Positions 35,046-46,077 of a stretch of DNA of 53,292 nucleotides are shown piece by piece. The position numbers were made by a program, and so were the translations under genes. The DNA comes from Gnetum montanum (taxonomy: Eukaryota; Streptophyta; Gnetopsida; Gnetales; Gnetaceae). Location of the stretch: positions 409,440 to 462,731 of the forward strand of contig MNCI01015922.1 of NCBI GenBank assembly GCA_015680685.1, given 5' to 3'. Each line of letters opens with the position of its first letter. The stretch's first letter is position 1. The notes under the pieces are model-generated. The model did not search any database and was not told where the DNA came from. It was given only the letters and a program-made list of their open reading frames with translations.

Positions 35046-35813
35046 AAGGCCTAAAGCTGCGAATTTTATCATAAAACATGAGTCATTCGAGAGCTTAGAG
35101 ACCCAAGAATAGCATGAAACCGAGAGGAAGGGATGTCGGTTGCAAAAAAAGAGTCAAATGTAGGAAAACATCATAATATGGAGCTTGGGTGATGGAGAGC
35201 CTCACAATGGACAACATAAAAATTGGTGCTGTATTATATCAAAGGAGAAAGAGATTAACAAGAGGAACCAACGGATATGCAAGTGGGTCCTCCCCATAGC
35301 AAGCTTCAACCATGTTTGCCCTTGCACATCTTCAACCTAGAAGTCCACAGGTGCCATAGTTAATGAATGGTCACTGAGGGTTAATACTCATATCTCTGAG
35401 AGAACTAACTAAAGGAATTACAAGTACTAGAAAACCAAGATACATGATCAAAACATGAAACTAGTAGTGAGGTGAGGAATAGAGAGCAATAGATGAGGAG
35501 GAGAGCATGTGGAATGGAGTGCCGAGGTCAAGATTGATACAGTCCGTTTGTGAAGTATGTGGTTAAGTGACCCAATAAGAATCCGTTCTAGGTTTAGACC
35601 AAGACCGACCATGGCCAATGGCGTCATAGTGATGGACTAATACCAACCCACCCACTCAAGACATACACATGTCCTTATAGACCAAATTCCATTCCTTATA
35701 GAGAAGGAAAGGGAAATAGGAAGTAAGGAAGGGCCTTAGTTAGAGGGAACTTTCAAGCTTGGGTAACATGGCTTGCGAGTCCCATAATCAGTGCTTGTAG
35801 CCCATTGTTTGAT

Positions 35814-35941
35814 CCAAGGGGTGTGCTTTGCATTCCCATTATTATTATTTTTTGTTTATTTATTTATTTTTGAATGGGAACCACACCATGTAAGGATATA
35901 CTGGTTATTCCAAGGGGTGTGCTTTGAATTCCCATTGTTGT

Positions 35942-35972
<31 letters not shown>

Positions 35973-36008
35973 TTTTTTCAAATGGGAACCACACCACGTA
36001 AGGACATG
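35814..36008. repeat. Direct duplication with expanding T-rich cores
   Basis: CCAAGGGGTGTGCTTTG...CCCATT-(T-rich)-AATGGGAACCACACCA occurs at 35814-35899 and 35910-36008. AATGGGAA and TTCCCATT face each other, so each unit can form a stem with a T-rich loop. Confidence 0.8.
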
Positions 36009-36492
36009 TTATCTTCTTGTTATGCATGATCATGGAATGGAAAGGAATCCCTGAGGATAGTAATGCACAAGAGATCATAGGAGGACATGTAGTCCAACAC
36101 ATCCCCTTGAAGTCACACCTTGTTCCTTACCACTCGGGTCCTTCCCAAGTTTGGAATCCATCAAGGTCAAAGATTTATTGGAGTTGATTAATGGAAAAGG
36201 GACTGTACTTCTCTTGATCCCAGGACACCATAGAAAAGTGTGAGTGGTCGGATGTCATGGACTCATTGCTTGTTGCATGAAAGAAAGTGTAATTTAGTTT
36301 CCTGAAACCAAAATGCTAAGGTAAGAACTCGATATAATAGGAAAACCATAATATGCAAACCCCCATTGGAAGCAACCATCACACCACCGCAACCTATGGT
36401 AATAAGATGACTTTATTAGTGAAAATAAATAGAGGAAAGTAAAATGAAATAAAATAAAATTGAACAAAACAACTAAAGGTGAAATATATTTG

Positions 36493-36508
36493 TATATATA
36501 TATATATA
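36493..36508. repeat. (TA)n microsatellite
   Basis: Eight TA dinucleotides in the element 2 spacer. Confidence 0.85.
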
Positions 36509-36700
36509 AAGAGAAAAAATAGGTAAGAAATGTTAAATGTACACACGATGGTGTAAAACAAAAATGTGTAAAACAAAAAATATAGAAAAGACCTGAGAAG
36601 CTAGGACAACTATTTTAGTATGGGCAGTGATCTCCCCCATGACTAAGCTTGGAGGAGGAGATTTGAAAGATGGAATGTGGCTAACCACTTGGCAAAGTGG

Positions 36701-39700
36701 TAGCGACATTGGTTTGATGGAGTTTATGGAAGGGTTTTAATTGTTGCATGTTGACCAATTGCATTTTTTTGGGTCTTCAGGTTTGTGTATGAGTAGGGCC
36801 TTGGATGGAAAGGTTTTGGAAACAATGTAAGGTCCCTTCTTTAGTGTTTGGAACTTGGTCCATTGCGGCACATCTATGGGGTTCCAATAGAGAACTTTAT
36901 CTTCATTTTGAAATGTAACCTTTCCAATCCTAAGGTCATGATGTTGTTTGTTATATGCCTTATGCACCTCATTTGATGATAGGGCTACTAATTGATTCTC
37001 ATCTAGCACATTTAAGTTGATGAGCCATTCTTGTTGTGCTAGGGGTAAGTCAAGACCTGAGTCACTTGCAGTGGATAGTGTTTGGAGTTCTACCTAAATC
37101 AGGAGTGTTGGTAGTTTCCCGTACACCAACTCGTAAGGGGAGTAGCCTCTAGGAAGTTTCTAGGTTGAGTGGTAGGCCCAGAGGACATGATTAAGTTTTA
37201 TGCTCCAATCCCTCCTATATTTGCTAATCATCCTAGTTAGGATCTTTGTAATCTTCTAGTTTGTGACTTTGGCTTGCCCATTGGCTTGGGGGTGATAGGG
37301 TGTTGTAATTTATGTTCTATTCCCAAACGCTGCATGAGTTTATGAAAAGTAGCACCTATGAAGTGAGTGCCATTATCTGAAATGAGCACATGTGGCACCC
37401 TAAACCTATTCATGATTTGCCATTGAAAAAACTGTGTGGCCATTGTTGAGGAATAGTCAGTGACGGCTACCACCTCTACCCACTTTGTATAATAGTCCAC
37501 CACAACAATAATATATGCCTTCTCATTTGACATGGGTGCAATGGGGCCCATGAAGTCAATGCCCCAAATGTCGAAGGGATTTAGTGGCTAAATCCACTGT
37601 TAAGGTCCCTCCATTCTTGTCGTCATCCCACCATCTCTTTCACATCGATCACAAGAGTGGATGAACCATTGAGCATCTCAGAAGAGTGTAGGCTAGTAGT
37701 ATCCTACGAGTAGGATCTTAATGGTCGTGTGCCTTCTTGCATAATGGCCCCCACAAGGGCCCTTATGAGAATCCTGGAGGATATGTAGTTGGTCTGCATT
37801 AGGGATGCACCATTGAACCAAGCCATCTGCACACACCTTATAAAGGTGTCCATTGATTTCCATGAAGTGCTTAGCTCTATGAAGAGACCATTGTTTCTTC
37901 TAATGATCCAACTCCTTTGGTAGCTCTTGTGTAAGAAGATAGGTAAGGATGTCGCCAAACCAATTTGATCTTGTGGCCGCCTCCTTCACAATTGCTTTGA
38001 CAAAGAGGAGTTCATATGGAAACTGGTCAGAGAGTGGGCTTTCCTCCTTCATGCTATCCCATTGTAATCGAGACAAGTGATTAGAAATCACATTCTCAGT
38101 TTCCTTTTTGTCTATCATAGTAAGATCGAATTCTTGAAGGATCACGAGCCATTGTATGACATGGGGGCTCACCATTGGTTTGTTTATAAGGAACCAAATG
38201 GCACTATGATCCATATGTACAAACACCTTGTATCTAAGCACATAGTGTTGGAACTTTTTCAAAGTGAACACCACTATCATTAATTCCTTTTTGGTGGTGG
38301 TGTAATTTAGCTGAGCACCCACAATACTTCAGCTTGCACAGTGGATGTAATATGGATGCTTTTGGTCATCCAACTGCATGAGCACAACCCCCAATGCATA
38401 ATTAGATGCATCCATCATGATGTGAAATGGTCTAGACCAATTGGGGGCTCATAGAATTGGAGTCTTTATGAGTTTTTTCTTTAGGATTTGGAATGTGGAA
38501 TCACATTTCCTAGTCTAGAAAAATGGAGCATCTTTCTTTGTCAGCTCCACCAATGGCTTGGCAATCTTTGAGAAATTCTTGATGAAATGTCAGTAGTAGC
38601 CAGTGTGTCCAAGGAATGATCGAACATCCCTTACAATTCCTATCTAACTGGTAATTTCTTGGATAACCTTGATTTTCTTAGGATCCACTCCAATCCCTTC
38701 TTGTGAAATTCGATGCCCCAAAACAATGCCTTCTTGGACCATTAGATGGCTCTTTTTCTAGTTGAGCCATAAGTTAGTTTCTACGCATCACTTCAAAACT
38801 TGCTCAAGGTGGTCTAAGGATTACTCAAATGTTTCTCCAGAGGTGGAGAAGTCATCGATAAAAACTTTTGCACCATTACCGATTTGTTACTGGAAGACGT
38901 TGAGGACAAGGTGTTGGAAGGTTGCGGGTGCATTACACAAGCCAAAGGGAATCTTCCTATATGTGAAAGTCCCCTAGGGACTCGTAAACGTTGTCTTGGC
39001 CTAGTCCTTTAGTGCAATTTGGATTTGGTTATAGTCACTGTAACCATTCAGGAAGTTGTAGTAACAATGCCCCAAAATGGTATCCAACACTTGGTCAACA
39101 AATGGAAGTGGAAAATGATCCTTAAATGTTGTCATATTTAGTAATAAAAGTTGATACAGACTCTCCATTTGCCATCCTTTTTTGGGAAAATAACTAGTGG
39201 GTTGATCCACTCAGTATCCACAATGGGGTAGATGAATCCTACCTTCAGTAATTGCTTAATTTCATCCTTGATGATTTGTTTAAGTTTGGGATTCAATCAT
39301 CTTTACGGCTGTCATCATGTCTTCATGGAAGGGTCGATATAGATTCAATGTTGGCACACCCTAGGATCAATCCCTGTTAACTTAGGATATGACCACGTGA
39401 AGGTAGTCAACCACTTGTTCACCATCTTTAACAACTTCATTTTTTGCTCTGTAACCAGAGTGGCATTGATTATTACTGGCTTATCATTCTGCAAGAATGC
39501 ATATTCCAGATTGACTGGTAAGGGTTTTAGTTCTAGGGGCTCCTATTTAAAGCTTTCAAGGATCTACAGATTTCCCTAATTAGTAGCATCATTAGTAGTG
39601 GAAAGCTGTTGATGGACTTGTTCCATTTTTTCTATACTCCCCATATAGGTACATACAATGCTCTCAGAGGATTCCATGCATAGGGTGCTACTATTAAAGT

Positions 39701-40098
39701 CAGTGGTAAATCATTGGATGCCTTCTTGGTTTGTGGTTGCTACATACAAGCATCATTGATATTGTGAATCAGTGGCATACTGATTGCATGCTTGAATGGA
39801 TGTCTGCTCAATGGACTAGAGTTGCTACAGAAAGTTGCACTCGGAGTCATTGCACGTGATGGATGGAACACGCTTCTACTCGATCTTTCCAAAAGGATTT
39901 TTCTTGGAAATTTCAAGGGAGAGATCTCAGAGTCCCAAACATGCATCCAGAGTGCTGAGCCATGCTCTTCCCATTATAATCGAGAATTTCCCCTTGCAAT
40001 TATTGACATGGATCACCAAGAAATCAGCAGGGTAGGACCACCTACAAATGGTGGTCATAACATCTTCTACCAATCCAAAGGGAATAGTAATGGATTGG
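36701..40098 (-). pseudogene. pol: Element 2 RT-RNase H-integrase, with C-terminal part of protease
   Basis: Read from 40098 downward. The protease remainder (FLVIHVNNCKGKFSIIMG) is followed by RT at about 39230-38450: KDHFPLPFVDQVLDTI, LNGYSDYNQIQIALKD, and the catalytic FIDDF at 38865-38848. RNase H ends with an open stretch at 38322-37900: TTTKKELMIVVFTLKKFQ, HMDHSAIWFLINKP, LQEFDLTMIDKKETENV, NHLSRL. Integrase: HSCDRCERDGG (zinc-finger cysteines), GIDFMGP, VVVDYYTKWVEVVAV, ISDNGTHF. The C-terminal part is 37009-36737 (NEDKVLYWN, KKGPYIVSKTF). No chromodomain. The phrase LxxVDKK...ADHLSRL-like at the RNase H end and KDHFPLPF(I/V)DQ in RT are characteristic of the Athila/Tat branch. Confidence 0.87.
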
Positions 40099-40971
40099 TG
40101 ATGAGTGGCGAGGTACCCCTACACTCAACCATACGAATACGAGCGTTACACGCATGATTCGGTCGAACTTCGTAGATGGACTAGTTGTGGCATCTAGACA
40201 ATTAGCGTTAGGTCGTAGTTCGCTGTCTTCCCACCTGGACTAGTATTAGCTTTATCACGTATGGTTTAGTTTAGAGTGAGGTGTATGATGGGTTTCTAAT
40301 CTAATGCTACTCTTGAAGGCAATGGAAAGTAATATTAACTAAGCTAGGAGAGAAGGGTGAGAGAATCTAAACTAGCCTAAGTGTGATGAGCATCCGTTCC
40401 TTGATTATCTGTACACATCTTGGACTTCGTGCATGACTACCACTGGGATTACCAAGCGTAGATCCTAGGTACGCTACTGGGTTACCAAGTAGTCACACTG
40501 AAATGCTCATAATCAAGTCGTACTCATTCCATGTTTTAACATGAGTTTAAGGGTGAGAGATATTAACTAAGAAATTAGTAAATAACAATTAAGTAATTAA
40601 TTAATTAAACTATGTAAATGCTGCAATGATGAAGTAATCTCGATCTTTATTGCTGATCATGTGCGTGTCCAAGTACGTCACACTTAAATAAATGATGCTG
40701 TACAATTAAAATCACCACACTGTGGGCATACACGGAGAGGAAAAGGGTTGAGAGAAAAATAAGAACTAAACTTTAACACTTAAACTAAAAACTAACTAAA
40801 ACTAACTAAAAACTGCCTATCAGATCTATCTACCTGTTATTTATAGATGAGGAGACAGGCTACGAGATCGCGTACACGATATCGCTTCGGCAGTGAGATC
40901 GTGGATGCAATATCATGGGTGCGATATCATGGGTGCGATATCGTAGCTGTCAGCAAATTCATGACTCATCA
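40099..40971 (-). mobile_element. Family A solo LTR in protease of element 2
   Basis: 873 bp with perfect 5-bp duplications ATTGG at 40094-40098 and 40972-40976. On the minus strand it starts TGATGAGTCATG and ends CTCGCCACTCATCA. It has a GATATCGC-type array (40868-40942), TATA box (minus, about 40839-40846), AATAAAGATCGAGATT downstream, and two TTGGTAAYCCCAG motifs. Since no internal region is present it is a solo LTR produced by LTR-LTR recombination. The perfect TSD fits a later insertion than elements 1 and 2. Confidence 0.93.
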
Positions 40972-40976
40972 ATTGG

Positions 40977-43707
40977 TCTACTAACTTGAGCTGAATGTTG
41001 CTTTGCTTCAACGAAGGCAGGTTCCAAGTCTTATACATATCATGTGAAATTAGGTTGACACCTGACCCCGAATCTAGAAGCGCTTTGCATGGATTATTGC
41101 TTGCTACCTAAAGGTATATGAGGGGGCTTCTTGGATCAACCAATTTCTGAGGGAGATGACCCTCCTTGATCCAATCCATCACAGCATGTGTTAACATGAT
41201 GGTTTTCACTTCAGAAGGTGTTTGGTTCAAAGATCACTTGAAGGATTAAGCGTTAGAGGTAGTTGGAGATACTAGGGCATTGGCCACAGGTGAGTGTAAG
41301 GGTGTGTTTAGGTTATTAAGCCAAAAAAAGGAACGTTTCTGTGGTTTTGATTCTGACCTGGTTGGCTGAGAAGCCAATTGTAAATTGACGACCCTTGTGG
41401 TATTACGCTGCTATGGTTGTGAAGGTATTTCTTCCTGCATGGGCAAAGTAGGAGGTAGCTGAGTTGAGGGCTGATGGATAGGTGTGGTAGAAAGAGGTGG
41501 TGAAGGATAGTGTAGATGTGGGTTTTCCCCCTTAGGTAATAGAGGTTGGTCCCAAAAGTATTCGAGAGGGTCGTAATGATTTTGGAAGGTTGTGTGACTA
41601 GAAGAGTCTTGTAGGGAGATTAGTTATTAAACATAGTATCCATAAGGGTTCGGCTATTGGCAAGGGTACTACTACCTTGGGGGTGGCATCCCCCATGACT
41701 GTGGGTGCTACCATTACTGGTAGTGCTCATACAGTTGCGGTGGAGCTCCACGTGGATAATATCCCTGTTGTTGGTGGAATTGCCTGGAATTGCCTTGGGG
41801 ATAAGGTAATCTCTAGGGTGTTTGCATTTTTGCTAAGCAAGGATTGAGAGTGTACACCCCAGACTCTTGCAAATGTGACACCATGGGGCAACATCCCCTA
41901 GGATGTTTGTATCGGCATATGTCATATCCATCATCTTCCTTAGTGTCAAAGTCTACAACTTGTTCTATCATAGCAACTTTGCCCTTACCTTTGTGGTAGG
42001 CACATTCAACTTCTTTTCTATTTCGTCGGTCTTGATCATTACTTTATTCTTTGGATTCTTTTGTGATTTTTAGAACACTTTAAAATTTTTCATCCAAAGA
42101 ATCCCACATCTTGTCGACCTTGGCTGAAATTTTAGATGTGAATTTTTGTATGGGCAAGGTCTTCCTGTTCGCCATTACATCTAGTGGTGACTCCTCATTT
42201 TCATAGAATCAAACTTCGCTCTTTCAGATGAAAGGGTCCCAATTATGTTCTTCTACACTTTTCCATTTCCAAAGTTCTTCATCTTCTTTGGCTACTTGCT
42301 CAATTAATTGTTGAAGCTGATGAACCCTGAATTTAGATAGTTGTCCTTGAGCATAAATGCCAAGGGTCCTTCTTGTTTCAAAATGGAGCCCATTTATGAC
42401 ATGGTAGAGCTGTTCCCACTAAGAGTAGCCATGACCAGGGCATCAGTGCAATAAGGAGTAATATTTGCCCATGGCTGCATCCAAGGGTTCGTGGCTACCT
42501 TGTTTCCATCCTTGAATCTATCATCTTAGATTAGAAACTATGGAGTAAGTTTGGTATTTATCATTGAAGAGCTCCAACATTGTACTCCATTGCTTGATTG
42601 ATTCTGGCTCCAAAGACTAGTACCAGCTTTCTACTTCCTTGATGAGTGTTCGAGTGAATAGCTTAAGTTTATGTCATTCATTTTCAATATTCTATAAGGT
42701 GTAGGCATCATGAAATGCTTGCAGGTGAGTTTGCGAATCACAATTATATCCCCCTTCAAATCTAGGGATGTTGTTCATATTAAGGCACTTGATCCGACTA
42801 TCTCTCAAGTGCCTGGTAGGTATTTGAACTACCTCTGCTATGTTGAGCATGCTTCGAGTGGCAAGTAGTGGTTCATTAAAGTCATGATCCCAATGATGAT
42901 CATGACATCTGTGATGGTCTCTGCTACCTCTCCTTTCATGATGGTGAGCCTCCTATGACCATCCATGCCCTTGGTCACGATGTTCTCGTCGGTGTTCTCG
43001 ATCATGTCGGTCTCAGTGATCGCCATCATCACGATCCCTCCTACGACAGTTACGGTCAGATTCAGAAATTGAAGAAGCTAAGGTGAAAAAAGGGGAATGA
43101 GAAGAAGGGGAAGGACTGCCACCCGCATGGTGTTGATAACCTCCTCTTCCATGACGATGGCCTTGATCTTCACGTCCATATTTACCTTTGCCATGATCTC
43201 CTCTGGGAGATCCCTCAGCATCTTGGAACTCCGAGTTGCTTGAACCTTTACTCTGTATAATGGATAAGATGTTCTGATGTAGGGGTGGAGATGCAGAAGA
43301 ATGGGGACTACGAGGAACAAGTTCCTCATCATTATGTTGGACCTACAAGGACAAAGGATTACTGGACCGTTTGCCCTTTGCTTGTTCATGGTGCTTTGCC
43401 TATTGCAGGTCCCATTTACGCTTTGCCTCATTTGGACGATAGTCTCGATAATTGTAATCCTTCATAATGTGCTCCTTACCTCGATCCTGAATGCCCAATC
43501 TGGTGAGACTTTGGAGTAGCATTCTAGGAATTGATCGATCAGGGGGCAATATAATGTTGCCCTCCATGTCTCACCATTGCATCTGCTCATCCTGATGCAG
43601 GATGAAGGTGAAGTTGGGTATATACTCATCCGGATGTGTATAGACCACTCAACATTCCTGGGGCACTTGTGGATTAGAGATTTGTCTTGCCTAGGAGAAG
43701 AAGACAT
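40977..43707 (-). pseudogene. gag-pro: Element 2 gag and N-terminal protease
   Basis: Starts MSSSPRQDKS at 43707. YTHPDEYIPNFTFILHQDE is followed by a basic/acidic low-complexity segment at about 43200-42880 rich in His, Arg, Asp and Gly. Retrotrans_gag core at about 42870-42550: LATRSMLNIAEVVQIPT, FEGGYNCDSQTHLQAF, WYQSLEPESIKQWSTM, LELFNDKY. Near 42010-41880 is a Cys/His segment (VECAYHKGKGK, YKHPRGCCPMVSHLQES). The protease active site ALLDSGSGVNLISHDMYK (DSGSG) is at about 41083-41030. Coding ends at the solo LTR at 40971 and continues beyond it. Stops are scattered. Confidence 0.83.
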
Positions 43708-43849
43708 GCTAGTGTTAAACAAAAAGTAACTTGGTGTGCCTTACTTTTACCTAAGTCTCCTAGTGTGAGTAGATTTTGACGTAATGTGTCCGTTCTAATG
43801 AAGTGAGTGATGATCTCGCTAAGGCTAGAGAGCACACATGAGACTTACA

Positions 43850-43867
43850 CCCCCAAAAATGGCACCA
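43850..43867 (-). promoter_or_regulatory. Primer-binding-site-like sequence of element 2
   Basis: Minus strand TGGTGCCATTTTTGGGGG starts two bases after the 5' LTR end. It is a poorer match to TGGCGCCGTTGCCGGGGA than the site of element 1, with a T-rich centre. It may be decayed or may use another tRNA. Confidence 0.5.
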
Positions 43868-43868
43868 A

Positions 43869-44748
43869 TGATGAGTGGTGAGGTACCCCTATGTCCAACC
43901 ATATGAATCACAAGTGTTCACGCGTGATCTGGTTGAATTCTGAAGAGTGTGAGCACTTATGCACAGTATTCTAGCCATCAAAATCCTAGTTAGAATGGTT
44001 GTTGTCCTCTCAACCTCACTTGTGACATTCTAGGACGATGGTTAAGTGAGACTAAGGCATATGATTTTTATATGTTTTCTTTTATCTATAATATCTAATT
44101 CTTCTAATACGAGGAGTAAAAGGCTAGATAATGTAAGATTTCACTACGCTATCACTCGACTATCCTTAGCATAAGCAGCCAGTCCCACCCTCTGTGCATA
44201 TCCCAAGCATGTTCTAATCACTACTGGGTTGCCAGATGTTAAGCATCACTAGGTTGCCAAGTGTCAGACATATGTTTGAGGTGGTCATGATTATGTGTTC
44301 TTGTGGACTACTAAAATGTACTCTAACTATAAAGTGATAACAAAAGCATTAAAACTATTAAGGTATTAAAATATTAATGCTTAAGTAATCTAGTTTGAAT
44401 GCTACAAGGAATGTTCAAAAAGCTTGTCTTTATTGCCATTCACACCAATGGGCTCAGGTATATTAGCACTCAAATAAAGAGCCGTACATTCTTTGAACTA
44501 TGGCTGTAGGCACTTGGAAAATAATCTAACTCTTGTGGAAACAAATTACAAGAGCTTTGCTACAACTTGAACAAGAGATGCCTAAATGCGATGGGTGCAC
44601 ACATATTTATAGTGGAAGATGGACTCTGCATTGACAAGGCCACGTCAACGCATGGAAAGATGCATCGACAGGGTTACGTCGATGCGACCGTGTTAATGAG
44701 GCTATGTCAACATGACCCAATTGATGCAGTTGAATGGATGCTTCATCA
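43869..44748 (-). mobile_element. Element 2 5' LTR
   Basis: 880 bp, minus strand TGATGAAGCATCC...CCTCACCACTCATCA. The U3 has six or more GTYGAYG-type units (GTTGACATAG, TCGCATCGACGTAACC, CTGTCGATGC, GCGTTGACGTGG) before TATA TATAAATA (minus, 44611-44604). Confidence 0.92.
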
Positions 44749-45863
44749 TTGAAGAACAACTAAAGCAGGTTGAGGGAGAAATGACAACAATGGTCTTCAA
44801 TCAACCCATAGTAGAAGCAACAACTCATTCAGTATGGAAGGACTTGATGTAGATGTGCCATGACAATGAAATTTTGAATGTAAAAAATCATCGCCTATGG
44901 AATGTTGATGTGCAGAAATAACAACTAGAAGAATTCATCCATCAATAGCAGGAACAACTTACCAAAGAAAACATTGAATTGAGGAGATTGATAGCAAAGA
45001 ATTGTAATCTCTCCATAAAGGAGGTCTACGCCTTATGCTAGAAGTCAGCCATTGAGATCACCACATGGAAAAATGAGGCTGTAAAATTCAAAAAAGTTAA
45101 AAATCATTATAGAGACTAAGTTGGTCTACATAAGAAGGTGATTACGAAGCATATCCAACTAGCAAAGGCAAAGGTTAATGAGGCCCTCCAGCAACTCTAG
45201 TAGTGAAAAGAAATGTGGAAACCCATCATCGATGGGCCTGATGCCTACAATAAGGTGGACATCTGCATGAAGGAGTTGCAGATTGAAGAGATGATAGAGT
45301 ACATGGAGCTATCCAATTTCTGCTATGCATACCTGGTAATGTTGATTGTCGATTAGTTGTAGTTTGAGCTTGAAAATCAAGCGGCTAGCTTGTACTTATT
45401 GTATATGGCCAAGTTCAAGAATCATAAAGACACCAAGCAGAAGCTTGCGGTGGCAAATGCTGAACTCAAGGTTCTCAAGATAAAATTCTCTGACTAAAGA
45501 TTAGTTGCCAAGAACTTGGCCAAAAGAATGAATGACTATTAGGCATTATAAGACACAACCTGAGAATTCAATATCAAGTACAAATAATTCATGGCCTAGA
45601 TTATCAACGTAAAGGAGCTACTTCCAGTATTGTCTTGTCCTTGGGATATTCCAATTCTAGCCCACATCGACAAAGCTACGTGGACCATGAACAATCCCAA
45701 GAGTAAAGAAGAGAACATGAAAGCATTACTAGATGCTTGTAGCCTTTCACCAAAAGTTGTAGCAATAGCAGAACAACCACAACCACCTCAGCCATTGACT
45801 GTGCCTAGAGTTGAAGAAGTTTTGTCAGAGCCTCATGAGCCTCTGCCACCTGGGACTATGTGA

Positions 45864-46077
45864 TATTTTCTTTTGTCTTCATGTAATCAGAGGATGTGCT
45901 TGTCCAATTTTTGGTACCATGCTCAATTTTGTAATTTTATTGATTTGTACACTAGCCACTAAATTTTGTTATGTCTATTTTATCTTATTTTGTTATGTCA
46001 AAAACCAATCAGTAATCCCATACCTTCCCAATTTTGTAAAGAACTCAAGGATGAGTTTTCATTTAGTTGTGGGGGTA
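45864..46077 (+). other. Short 3' untranslated region of element 1 ending in PPT
   Basis: About 210 bp between the extra ORF stop and the 3' LTR. It ends TTTCATTTAGTTGTGGGGGTA, the polypurine tract that primes plus-strand synthesis. Confidence 0.7.

Larger units (their letters stand above)
35046..36700 (-). other. Non-coding spacer between pol and extra ORF, element 2
   Basis: Equivalent to 26661-28200. Contains the conserved 28-bp block (35274-35301), a 90-bp direct duplication with T-rich cores (35814-36008), a TA microsatellite (36493-36508) and the conserved CATGGGGGAGAT tract (36633-36644, minus strand). No protein recognised. Confidence 0.65.
30491..44748 (-). mobile_element. Element 2: same-family retrotransposon nested in element 1
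   Basis: Minus-strand full-length copy: 5' LTR 44748-43869, PBS-like site 43867-43850, gag from 43707, pol to about 36700, extra ORF 34451-31609, PPT at about 31388-31371, 3' LTR 31370-30491. Both LTRs are 880 bp. The internal organisation and wording match element 1 throughout. Total 14,258 bp including a nested 873-bp family A solo LTR. Coding regions are better preserved than in element 1 (several 60-140 codon open stretches), as expected for a later insertion. Confidence 0.92.
28739..45863 (+). pseudogene. Extra ORF of element 1 (split by element 2)
   Basis: Two segments, 28739-30490 and 44754-45863, are 584 and 370 codons long, and the reading continues across the junction when element 2 and one TSD copy are ignored. 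It starts MAPKLKRL at the splice acceptor. The N-terminal half (FDTLTF, LKPTMRPSKVIAFFA, TLPFPYLIRKLC) resembles the plant transposon-protein domain with its LPFPxLIxxLC core. The second half is long coiled coil: LEEKGKCFNLEGQLEITQ, ENIELRRLIAKNCNLSIKE, MKELQIEEMIEYMELSN. The tail is proline-rich (EQPQPPQPL) and ends PLPPGTM-stop. Many in-frame TAG/TGA/TAA codons remain but almost no net frame loss. Function unknown; no transmembrane or signal segment typical of an envelope protein is evident. Confidence 0.75.

Noticed and set aside
43078-43431. 117-codon minus-strand frame in element 2
   Set aside because: It is an off-frame reading of the gag low-complexity segment; the frame collinear with element 1 is different.
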